64,000 nt of DNA from Spinellus fusiger. Its lineage: Eukaryota; Mucoromycota; Mucoromycetes; Mucorales; Phycomycetaceae. The notes below the pieces were generated by a model. That model was not told where the DNA came from. It did not search any database and saw only the letters and a list, made by a program, of their open reading frames with translations. Location: NCBI GenBank assembly GCA_025094145.1, contig JALLLS010000003.1, positions 186,001 through 250,000 on the forward strand, read 5' to 3'. Positions within the stretch are counted from its first letter, which is position 1; every line of letters begins with the position of its first letter. Made by a program: the position numbers and the translations under genes. Positions 11,468 through 21,310 of this stretch are shown piece after piece.

Positions 11468-12186
11468 TATTATGTACGTTCTCACTTAAGTATTTAGACT
11501 TTTATATGTTTATTCCAATTTTTCAAAATATATCATAGGGTGAACATGCCCAATCCGTGAATAGCAAGCCACACCTAAAATATAAAAAAAAATACTTTGA
11601 ACTGTAAATGAGCTTGAATTTGAAAATATTTAACTGTAGAATAGGCGATGATGTGACACCTATTCACATGGATGGCTGTGGAAAATAGAAAATAGGTGGT
11701 GTTGCTAAAACTAGCTAGAAGTAATGAAATGTTTCAGAAGGGAAATGTATATAATAGCTAAGTGTACATTTAATAATAATAATAATAAAAAGTCAACCGA
11801 AGTCTTGGATTCCACAAGAAGGGTAGTTTAAACCCTTAGGTCAAATATAGTTGTTGGTTCTTGCTCTGTTTCTGTTTGTTCTCTTTGCTTGTCCCTTTCG
11901 TTGGTCCGTCGTTAGGAAGGTTGCCGTTATCTGTTCTCTCGTGCCCCCACAGACCTACTCTCAGAGTGTCCCTTCCAGACCATCACAACCATAGTTCTCA
12001 CAGCCATAAAGAACCGAGTTCCCCATCTTCTATTTACGAGCCCCCTCCAGCGCATACACTTGCAAGAGCAGCCAGCCATTCTCCAAGGTCCTGCGTGTCT
12101 CCAGAAATATCCCGTTACCCAACCTTAGATAACCAAAATATTGTCGTACCACTATGTTGAATGCAGATAAGTGTTTAACTAATCCT
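11468..12186. other. intergenic within left arm
   Basis: Contains a (TAA)n run (11770-11789) and a relatively GC-rich patch (11880-12130) with an open frame of about 99 codons rich in Ser, Pro and His. No family motif is seen, and the element that follows begins directly after it. I do not call a gene. Confidence 0.4.
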
Positions 12187-12972
12187 GTAATCTAGAGATA
12201 AAAGAAATGTAACCGACAGTTTTAGATGCATATTTCCTTTTTTTTTGTTTCATATTTTATCTTGATAGTGTTATAACTTTATGAATTCATTAAATAAAGA
12301 CGTATAGCCTTCGATAGATACATAGAGGATTGTTGATAATACATAACAGTGGTTTTATTATAAGGTTGCTTGGTAACCACCATCAGTATTTGGCATCTAT
12401 CACAGCCTGGCATCTTCACCCTATGCTGGCAATGAGGGTATCTGTCACTTCTTTAGATATTTTGCCCTATTCTAGCATCAGGGCAGCCTCCCCACTGAAA
12501 CAGCCTCATACCATCACTCCACCACCACCAAACTTCTTTTCTAAGACATTCTAAGGCTGGAAGGCTGTGCCATACTGTCTGATGACCTTGATGACATATC
12601 GTAGCTCATTAGTTCCACATTGAACTCATCTAACCATACTATCTCCTGTCATTGCTCATAGGTCTAATTGATATGTTCTTGGGCCCACCAGAATCAAGAC
12701 TCTGTCTTTCTTTATAAAAAATAAAAAAAAGGTTTGCCTACTGGATTGGGTGTTGTTGTTCAGCACCTCATGGAGAATGGCTGAGAGAGTCTCGAGACTG
12801 GTATATTTCCTATACATATCAAGGGTCTCAGTGAAAATATTTACGGTGTTGGAGGGGTCAGACATTAGGGAAAAAGAAGTGTTATGAACAGAGAGAAAAC
12901 AGTGTATGTTGTTTTTGATATAAAAATAGCTTGGAATTTGAAAGGAATCGGCTACATTTATTTTAGTACTTT
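12187..12972 (-). mobile_element. non-autonomous Tc1-like element (family C), left-arm copy
   Basis: Same element as 31916-32700 (inverted) and 45998-46775. It keeps fragments of a Tc1 transposase on the minus strand, including a KKFGGGGVMV block, but lacks the catalytic core, so it could move only in trans. Its outer ends are eroded here compared with the copy at 46 kb, and the boundaries are approximate. Confidence 0.65.
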
Positions 12973-13548
12973 ACATAATCCAGTAAAAAAGAAAAAAGAA
13001 TATATAAAAATACATGATGTCTTCATTAAGATTCTTCAAGATATGCATTAAGAAATAGATAATAATGAACTTAATGATGCCATTTGTGTGTAGAAGAGGT
13101 TTCATATGATTACCCTGATAGTTTTTGTAGTACTTTTAGTTTAGTTTTTATTTTGTGGGTGCACTTAATAAATTCACTCGAGTGGACAGACACTTGAGTA
13201 ACACGAGTCCAATGTTAGTCGTGAATTTATGTATGGCAATAAAACAAAAGTATATACACTTATAATGATTACAAAGCAACAAATAGTAATATAAAATATA
13301 ATAGATGATTTTATGTGTTATTAGTAACACATAGTATTTATAAATAGTATTATTATAGACTATTATTCATGTTGATTAAGGCAACTCAGGCCTTATCATA
13401 TGTGAAATAGAAACAGTCGAATTGTTTGTTTAGAGATGATCAATAGCCTTGTTTTGCCAAATATTGATACAGCTAACTCTTATTACAAATAATCCTACTA
13501 TAGGAGATTTCCTATTTATTAAAACTCACCACCAACAAAGCGCACATT
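12973..13548. other. intergenic, upstream of lipase-like gene (left arm)
   Basis: AT-rich spacer and promoter region of the lipase-like gene. No motif that I can support. Confidence 0.4.
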
Positions 13549-14913
13549 ATGAGTTATCTTGTTCCTACTTCTACACATATTATACCAGTCAGCCCAAAAT
13601 CCTGTGGCTACGATATACAGAAGCTTTCCGTAGATAAGCATGTGTTCTCTAGTCCTAAAACTACTACGAGAACCTTTGCCTTTCTATGGTCTCACTCAAA
13701 TGGCTTTCACAAAGAGTCTTTGCACACTCTTATGAAATCTCATTTGAAAACCTTAAGAGAAGACTCAAACTATGACCACACTGAAGTTCACTATGTGTCT
13801 TGGGATGCACGCAGCCATGGCGATTCCGCACGTCTCAACGAGAATACTTTTTTCAAAGAATGTAAACAAGTCTCCATTATCAATTGCTAAATGCATATTA
13901 CATCTTTACTCTGAATGTAATCTATGCCTACTAAACACCTAAACGCATGATAGACTCGTGGATGGACAACGCTATGGACACCCAACAAGTGATCCAAATG
14001 ATGAAGCTGGATAAAAACTATGATAACTTCATAGGCATTGGACATAGCTTTGGTGCAACCTCAATGTATGTATTTGTGCTGTAGACATGTATTCATATAA
14101 ACCAAAAAGGATACTTCTCGAATATTTTTATCCAAACACATTTGATGGACTATGTGTTATTGAACCTGTACTCGCAAATGGTATGTTGGATGCCGCTACT
14201 CGATCCAAGTCACGGGTTTTAGACTCCATTAAGCGTCGGGATACATGGCCTAGTAAGTAAGTACCAGAAAAACAAAGGTTCCACTGCATTTATTCTTACT
14301 TGACATTCTAGGGAAGTAGCCCTTTCTTCTTTAAAAGGTGGAGCTTTTTGGAAAACGTTTCATCCTGAAGTACTGGAGAACTATGTGGTAAGATAAAATA
14401 CACAGTAAATTGGCTGATATTTGTAGAATTATGGAATGTATGATTTAGAAGATGGTACAGTGAAATTAAAATGCCCCAAAGAAGAGGAATATGTAGGTTA
14501 TTATAAGTTAATAAGCTATTCTGATAATTCACTTTTTATTAGAAAGTATTCGTTGAAAGCCATTATAGTTCTTTTGTAGCCTATAATTCACTTGTATTGA
14601 TTTCTATTCCCCTTTGCCATATGATTGGTGCCAAGTCTACTTTGTAAGTCATCTTCCTTTGTGATGATGCATAAACTCATTTGTATTTGATAGCCCTACC
14701 CCAGAGTATATCCCTATTGCTTCTCAAAAGGACCTTATAATGGTAGAGAAGGTTGAAGGAGGCCATATGGTGCCAAATGAAGATCCCGATAGAGTTGGTA
14801 AATAGGTGTTCTCTATTCTCTTTTCTAACCTTGAAAAAGCAATGTATATCTCTGCTTGGCTTCGTAAACAGGTTGATCTACCTAGAAAAAGAAATCAGGT
14901 GGCCAGACTATAA
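13549..14913 (+). CDS. alpha/beta-hydrolase, LPX1-like peroxisomal lipase (left copy)
   Basis: Eight exons read cleanly: 13549-13861, 13954-14065, 14110-14256, 14312-14387, 14427-14492, 14543-14643, 14694-14797 and 14840-14913, giving 330 aa with all splice phases matching. The protein shows FAFLWSHSNGFHKESL (oxyanion-hole region), VHYVSWDARSHGDS, the nucleophile elbow GIGHSFGA (Ser about 136), FDGLCVIEPVLA, and GGHMVPNEDPD with the likely catalytic His about 296. This is the pattern of the Lpx1-type hydrolases of fungal peroxisomes. The last residues are ARL, which fit the PTS1 consensus [SAC][KRH][LM], so import into peroxisomes is likely. The substrate is unknown. The ATG at 13549 is used because it opens the exon that leads into the conserved domain. 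An inverted copy lies at 29975-31339. Exon 8 depends on an acceptor with a weak pyrimidine tract. Confidence 0.83.
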
Positions 14914-15203
14914 GACACAGGCAGAGAATATCAGTTTTACAATCATATCTTTCTTGGACTTTTATTATTATTATTGAATTGACCTTGATTTGTGCCATCT
15001 ATTGATTCACGCTCTATTATCAATCAATAATAGTCATTTTGCCTTCTCATTGATATTATATTTTGGGTCTTGAGCTCATTTACTATGAACATTCTAACAC
15101 ACAAAGAAGTAATGCTGCCTCTGTTAAGGATGATAGATTGAGGGCTTAAATTCTTTTCTATTTCAATCTGGAATTTGAAATAGGAACTTAGATTGTCATA
15201 GTA

Positions 15204-16566
15204 CAGTGTCCGACAAAATAGATATGACCCTTTTCATATTCCAATATGATTCTTGTATGGGGAAATACTTATTACTTGTAATGAAAATACACATTAAACA
15301 CACAGCAGAGACTTGAAAATTGAATTAGATATAAAGAAGGTCAAAAGAATATTATATACAGATTTGTTGGGTGGAAACCCTTAGTATTTGGTGTTTCCAC
15401 TCTTGACTTCCATCACAGCTCTACATCTTCAATGCATGCTGGCAACGAGGTTGTTGGTAGCTTCTTTGAAGATCTTGTCCCATTCTTGGACCAGGAGAGC
15501 CTTCAAATCCTGGAGAGTGCTTGCTGGGGTCATCCTCTTCCGAACTGCTCTGTCCAGTTCCTCCCAAAGATGCTCAATTGGGTTCAGGTCAGGGCTTTGA
15601 GAGGGCCACCCCTCCATAGTGACTATGCCTCTCATCCTTCCATTTCCTAGTCTCCTTACTAGTATGGCAACTGGCATTGTCCTTTTGAAGAACATAGCCT
15701 ACCACTGGGTTCAGTGCCGAAAGACGAGCCAGCTCGGGGCAATAGGTCTTCACTAAAATAATAGTGTATTTGGCACTATTGATGGATTCCTCCACCATAG
15801 CAAGCCTACCAACACCTTCACCAGAAAAGGAACCCTACACCATCACCCCACCACCACCAAACTTCATCGTCGGCTTCACATTCTTTGGGAGCAGCCCCTC
15901 CTTATTCCTGCCCACCACTCTGTTACCGTGGTTGTTTGAGATGAATTGGAACTTTGATTCATCGGACCAGATGACTATCTTCCAGTCTTCTTTTGTCTAG
16001 TAGAGGTGGACTCTGGTTCAAACAAGCCTTAACTTCCTGTGTTTAATGCTGAGAGAAGGTTTCTTAATCACCCTATAAGAAAACAGGCCAAGCTTCTTCA
16101 TCATTTTTCTAAAAGTGCTCATACACACTTTGGTGGTTATCTGCGTGTGAGGTTGATATATTGTCTGAAATGAATCTCTTATCAATTCGGATGCAACCTC
16201 TCTCTCGTCTCTCTCTGTCAGAATGGACTTGCGCCCAGAGCCCTTCTCTGGTTTGAAACAATCAGCTTCCCTGTATCTCTTCATGATAAGGCTGACAGTG
16301 AAATGACTGACACTAAACATGGCCGCAATATCTGTTTGTTTGGTGCCATTTACGGTGGCCTAATGAACAATGAGTTTGCGATTAAAATTGTTAGTATTTT
16401 TCTTTCTGTTTCCAAAAGTCTTAGTGGTTTATTCAGTGGTGTTAGATATATCAAATGATATAGCGGAAAAAGAAGAAATGAGGAATATGTAAAAAAAAAA
16501 ATTTTTTTTTTGACCAAAATAGAGGTCGAAAAATGAAATAAATTATTATTTTTTTGCCTGACACTG
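15204..16566 (-). mobile_element. full-length Tc1-like element with dead transposase (family A)
   Basis: The 1363-bp element begins CAGTGTCCGACAAAA and ends with the inverted form (TTTGCCTGACACTG), flanked by TA at 15202-15203 and 16567-16568. The minus strand encodes a Tc1 transposase in pieces: a paired-like DNA-binding region (16320-16018), IVIWSDESKFQ (first Asp), [20 protein letters not shown] (second Asp) and, after a frameshift, [18 protein letters not shown] (third catalytic block). Stops after KLRLV, in RVHLY and after GGVMV, plus the frameshift, inactivate it. Its first about 150 bp (16414-16566) are missing from the right-arm copy. Confidence 0.9.
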
Positions 16567-16846
16567 TATCATTACTATAGGGGCTCTTTCGTGTAATCAA
16601 TATTACCCCAAAAGAGTAAAAATACAAATCGCAAAACTCAATATAAGTAACATTTATCCATCAGTAACAATCCCTATCCACTCATATAATACACAGTACA
16701 CATTGGATACACCAATTAAGGATCCTGTTCAACCACCAACCATCAAACAACCTCCTGTACCAGCACCTGTCAGACCCTTTGTGTCTGAGGCCACCATTGC
16801 CACCACCATTCCTAACTCAGACAGCAGAAAACCCAGACTACATTAT
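16567..16846. other. intergenic, Pro-rich open stretch
   Basis: The plus strand reads a short Pro-rich frame (TPIKDPVQPPTIKQPPVPAP, about 16703-16894) without an ATG start; it runs into the palindromic element that follows. It may be the remnant of a gene tail cut by that insertion. Confidence 0.3.
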
Positions 16847-17130
16847 TTCTCGAAATTATTCACGCACTTAAAAAAAAAACCACGCACTAACTAAAAAAAA
16901 ACTAAGCATAAATATAAGAAAAAATTCAAGCACAAAATGAATAAACATCAATGCACGAATTTTTATTCATTTTGTGCTTGAATTTTTTCTTATATTTATG
17001 CTTAGTTTTTTTTAGTTAGTGCGTGGTTTTTTTTTTAAGTGCGTGGTTTTTTTTTTTCAAGTGCGTGAATTTTTTTTTTCAAGTGCGTGAATTTTTTTTC
17101 GTCAAGTGTGTGAATAATTTCGAGAAATAC
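16847..17130. mobile_element. MITE-like palindrome with tandem GTGCGTG-T(n) units
   Basis: The ends are inverted repeats: TTTCTCGAAATTATTCAC at the left and GTGAATAATTTCGAGAAA at the right. The left half (to about 16950) and the segment from about 16960 are near-perfect inverted repeats around a loop of some 14 bp, so the core folds into a hairpin. The right half extends into several tandem copies of a unit of about 20 bp, GTGCGTG plus A/G plus a run of T. No coding sequence, and no clear target-site duplication. Confidence 0.7.
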
Positions 17131-17289
17131 TGAACAAGATCGACAGAAAGTGATAGCAACGCCATTCTTAATATGGAGATCGGTGTACAAGATGTGTACC
17201 CTAAACTCTAGTATTTGTGTAGCCTACTATTTAGGAAGAATTCTATGCGTTTATTTTTTATTAATGAAAATACAAGGTATGAAGTAGAA

Positions 17290-18914
17290 CTAATCATCAT
17301 TATCAAATACAATCTTGGTAGCCTTGGGAGCATCTGCAGTGTCTTTGAAGAAAGCACCATAAGCACCGTGGGTCTTCTTCTTTACTGTAGTACCAAACTT
17401 CAATAATTCAGCAGGCACGTCCATGTTGGCTTGTTTGAGAACATTGATCAATTCACCAGAGTGTGCCTTATCTTCTGGTGTAAAATAGGTGTAAGCAGTG
17501 CCCTTTTTGCCACCACGTCCTGTACGGCCAATACGATGAATGTAGGCTTCAATAGTAAGAGGAAATGTGAGGTTCACTACATATTCAACATCAGGGATAT
17601 CCAGACCACGGGCAGCCACGTCTGTTGCTACCATCAGAGGATAGGATCCATCTTTGAACTGACTTAATGCCAGTGTACGGTCATTCTGGTTCTTGTCTCC
17701 GTGAATACCCACTACTTTGAAGCCATTCCGAGACAACAAGTTCTCAATACGCACAGCCTCTTTTTTATACAACGCAAACACGAGCACACGGTTGGTTCTG
17801 CTCTTGTGGATCTTCTTTAACAGATCCAACAAGTGTCTCTCCTTGCTTCTAGGATCCTCTAATACTTGGACAATTTGCTGGATGTTGGTTGAAGCAGACA
17901 AATCAGCAGAGCCGATAGTAACACGCATGGGACGGTTCAAAAAGTCACTGGCCAGTTTACGCACTGATTCAGGCCATGTAGCAGAGAACATAAGGGTTTG
18001 GCGTGATTTGGGTGTATAGCCAATAATGGCACGGATATCATTCTCAAATCCATCATCCAACATACGATCTGCCTCATCCAATACGAGAAAATCGACTTGG
18101 CTAAGATCACAATTACCTTCGTTGATAAGATCAATCAGGCGACCAGGGGTAGCTACAATGATATCTACACCTCTAGCAATGGCTGCCTGTTGAGGTCCCT
18201 TGGGAACACCACCGTACAAGCACACTGTACTAACACCAATGGTTTTGCCTGCTGCTTCTGCCTGTTCTTGACTCTGCATAGCCAGTTCACGTGTAGGTGA
18301 CACTACCAACATGGTGGGCTTTCTTCCCTTGACGCCCAATTGGAGTTTAGAGGCAATATGAACAAGACCAGGAATAGTAAAAGCATAGGTCTTTCCAGAT
18401 CCAGTCTCTGCAATACCAACTACATCACGACCTGACAGAGTAATAGGCCAGGTAGTGGCCTGGATAGGGGTTGGCTTGGAGAAACCCTTGAACACCTTCA
18501 TGAGATTCTCAGGCAACTGAGTGTATTCAAATTCAAGAATAGGGCGTAACTTGAGGTCTCCTTGGACATCCACTGCCTGTTGCTTGTAGTATTCAGCAAT
18601 CTTAGTCTCGGGGAGTGCTACTAAGGAAGCGTGCTCTTTGTACTTGTAACAAGACAAACTCTGCTTAACAGTGTCTTCTTTCTTTGAAGAAGTGTCTTTC
18701 TCTAATAGCTTTACTTCTTCCTTCTTGTCCTTTTTATCTTTCTTGTCTTTCTTGTCCTTCTTGTCCTTTTTGATCTTCTTGTCTTTCTTCACGACTTCAC
18801 CAAAGACATTTCCATCCGCTTCTTCTCTTTCTCTCTTGGCCTTTTTGAACTGTTAGGCTTGTATTCTTAAAGCATATTTCTCATTATTACCTTGTCCATT
18901 GTGCTAGGCGACAT
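17290..18914 (-). CDS. DBP3: ATP-dependent RNA helicase DBP3-like (DEAD box)
   Basis: A 527-aa DEAD-box helicase in two exons: 18891-18914 (MSPSTMDK) and 17290-18849, with a 41-nt intron; this ATG is chosen because the longer single frame has no ATG. After a Lys-Asp-rich N-terminal tract come the Q motif (GFSKPTPIQ), motif I (AETGSGKT), Ia (PTRELA), Ib (TPGR), II (DEAD), III (SAT), IV (VLVFALYKK), V (ATDVAARGLDI) and VI (HRIGRTGRGG), all intact. The C-terminus (KKKTHGAYGAFFKD) and the lysine-rich start match Dbp3, a nucleolar helicase for early 60S subunit maturation (27S pre-rRNA processing). The basic tract probably serves nucleolar location or RNA binding. It diverges from the transporter gene starting at 19207. 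Confidence 0.92.
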
Positions 18915-18978
18915 GATCTGTACTGAGGGAGATGCTTTCACCGAGAGAATTTTCTTTTTCCTTTTTTTTTTGTGACTA

Positions 18979-19206
18979 CTACTCTTGAAATGGCAAGACA
19001 ATTTTTTTTGGCCAATAGCAGGGTAGAAATACACCCAGAACCTATAGGGAGTTGAATTACTCTATCGGTATTTGGAATTCCTCATCTCTCTTCACTCCAG
19101 TGATTCCAACAGGAGCAGTATCAGGACGGTCAATCCACAGTCACATTATGCCTTGAGAAGTGTCCGTGCAGAGATCTTTGAGTCTTTGGTTGTAGCATTA
19201 CTAAGG
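18979..19206. other. divergent upstream region between DBP3 and transporter gene
   Basis: A spacer between divergently transcribed genes. An open frame continues upstream of 19207 without an ATG, so it may be 5' UTR or contain an unrecognised first exon of the transporter. Confidence 0.4.
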
Positions 19207-20450
19207 ATGCATGAAAGCAAACACATTGTATTTCCTAACCCAGAAAGTACGTTCAAGGGTGTATTCAGTCATGGAGATTCTACAGTGGCACTCTCAGTTT
19301 TCGTCATGACAGCCATAACTGCAACATTGATCAACAAATGGCTTACAACAAGCTCAGAATACAAGTTTCCCTTTCCTTATTTTGTCTCCTTTTTCCAGTT
19401 ATGCTTTTCATTGGTAATGTTGGCACTGTGGCAAACACCTGGTACACTGTGAGTCTTCCATCTTTCTTTTCCTTTTCCTTTTTCTACTTGGAAGAATACA
19501 CGTCCTTATATGTTACTAGGCGATTATTACGAATGAGAACGTCTCGATTATGGAATGCAGATATTGCCCACCATTTGCTGTTTCTTGCGTTTCTTCATGT
19601 TTCAACACTTGCACTCAGTCCCTACTTTTTTCAATATGTCCAGGCTATCGACTATACACTTGTACGCTCTTTATCTCTGCCGCTCTCTCTTCTCTTCTCT
19701 TTTCTCTGTGGCAATAGAACAAATGGTTATGTACAGAAGATTTGTGCTGTCTGTGTCATTGGATCTGTTGTGAGTGCATTTGGAAATCTCCATCTCTCTT
19801 GGGAAGGGTTTTTTTATGGCAGCTTATGGGCGGCGGTTCTTGCTCTTTATAGTCTCGAGATTAAAAAGACATTGCCAGTGGTGAATAATAACACATGGTA
19901 AGAGTATAAAAGTCTTATCCACCTAACTGTTGGATAGCCAGCTCTTGTACTATATGACTCTGCTCTCAATTGCTCCTCTTGGTGTCCTTATTTTATTTTC
20001 TAATGAATGGTCTCAATTAAGAACAGTGTACTTCTTGTCACATTATGGCCTTTGGTTGCAACTGGTGAGTCTTTAGCATAGAGTGTGTATTAATGTTATT
20101 AGAGTATCACTGCCATGACTGGATTTAGTGTGAATATTGCAATGATTTATTTGATCAAATACACCTCATCATTGACTCATGGTATTGCTGTCGTCTCAAA
20201 GGTAAGGCACATAAAGAGAATGGATCGTAATAATAATTTATGGTTAGAATTGTATACAGTCTCTTGTCATTGCTATTCTATTTAATAATCTACTGTCTAC
20301 AATGGTAAGACGTAGCCTATGATTATAGTCTGATAGATCACTGATTCTAATTCTTATTAGAATCTGGTTGGCATTCTCATATCTCTTGCAGCCTTTGTCT
20401 ACTATATTCCTATTTTAAAACAGAATGGGGAGGTCTTCATTAGAAAGTAG
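19207..20450 (+). CDS. drug/metabolite-superfamily transporter (nucleotide-sugar or triose-phosphate type)
   Basis: Six exons with matching phases: 19207-19448, 19520-19897, 19938-20064, 20103-20201, 20248-20304 and 20361-20450, giving 330 aa. The product is mostly hydrophobic, with about ten membrane segments. The first reads STVALSVFVMTAITATLINK, followed by FPYFVSFFQLCFSLV, then FQYVQAIDYTLVRSLSLPLS (the position of the conserved 'vRsltp' segment of TPT/NST carriers), YGSLWAAVLALY, SVNIAMIYLIKYTSSLTHG and a last helix ending KQNGEVFIRK. Family members exchange nucleotide sugars or phosphorylated sugars across Golgi, ER or plastid membranes. The layout resembles the GDP-fucose transporter group (SLC35C1), but the substrate cannot be fixed by eye. 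The start at 19207 is the first in-frame ATG. Confidence 0.72.
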
Positions 20451-21310
20451 GATTCCTACACACACACACACACACACAGCTCTGTATCAATAAAATGACT
20501 TGAAGCTGTAGGCTCTGTATTGGATAAAAGCACATGCATGTGGCCCTGCTTTCTGTGAAAATAGTGTATATTGACTCAGTAACTCCATAGTACAGACTAT
20601 TCCAAACATAGTTTAACAGTATATCATCTGATTGTTACAGGAAAAGATGTATATAAACGTCATTACAATACCCCAAGTATAGGCTATAAAGTCAAAAATT
20701 GAGTCTACATTATTTTATTTTTGATAAGTACAACTGAACCCCAGGAAATGTTTGTTTCTAAATGTAGGTCAATATAAATCTGCTGTCAATGTATTTTTAT
20801 TGTTTGTTTTAGATATAGATGGATCACTTAAGCCTTGAAGAATGGCTTGGCGTAATAAAAAGCTAAAGTCTAGCACGGGAAATTCCGATAAATGTCAAGA
20901 AAAGATTACACAATAATGAAATAAGCCTATAAGAATATCTATTACTTTATTAAGCGTTCATCCTGAACAAATAGACTCTAAATGTACCGTAGGATATAAT
21001 ACAAAAAATAATACAAAAGAGTATTTATCCTTTTGAAAACATAGTGTATACATAATAGTAATCGTGAGAAAATGCTTGCCCTTTTAATTTAGACAGAGAA
21101 AGTATGATGAATAATTATGATAAAAGAATATAGGTGGTTGGCTGCTGTACAATTGTTATATCACAGTAAAGGTATATTTTTGTTTGAAGGTTAATAAGAG
21201 AAAAGAAATACATCATTTGATCGATGTTTTGAGTATTTAAAAATAAACTTGGTGCAGTAAATCCTTCACACTTCTCTAAGCTGGTTGCTCTTCTTGATCA
21301 GCTCTTTACT
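20451..21310. other. intergenic between transporter and H+-ATPase
   Basis: A (CA)n microsatellite lies just past the transporter stop (about 20459-20477). The rest is AT-rich and includes the promoter of the H+-ATPase gene. No gene seen. Confidence 0.5.

Larger units (their letters stand above)
8405..16413. repeat. left arm of ~8-kb inverted duplication
   Basis: This stretch recurs as reverse complement at 28475-36483. Left and right coordinates of matching points sum to 44886-44888 along the whole length (for example 16320 with 28568, 13549 with 31339, 10969 with 33917, 8919 with 35968), so only a few single-base indels separate the arms. By eye they differ at scattered single bases. The arm carries an 83-bp-arm hairpin, two Tc1-like elements, a non-autonomous element and a complete lipase-like gene. 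About 12 kb of single-copy sequence separates the arms. Confidence 0.93.

Noticed and set aside
11861..12160. 99-codon open frame rich in Ser, Pro and His (and its inverted copy at 32726-33025)
   Set aside because: It has no ATG-supported start context, domain or exon partners, and lies in repeat-rich arm DNA. A GC-richer patch explains the open frame.
16960..17110. Regular GTGCGTG-T(n) repeats as a CRISPR-like array
   Set aside because: The units are contiguous, with no unique spacers of constant length, and lie within a palindromic element in a eukaryotic genome.
18690..18800. KDKK-repeat tract as a spurious low-complexity ORF
   Set aside because: It is continuous with a complete DBP3 helicase; Lys-rich N-termini are normal for Dbp3 proteins, so it is kept as part of the gene.
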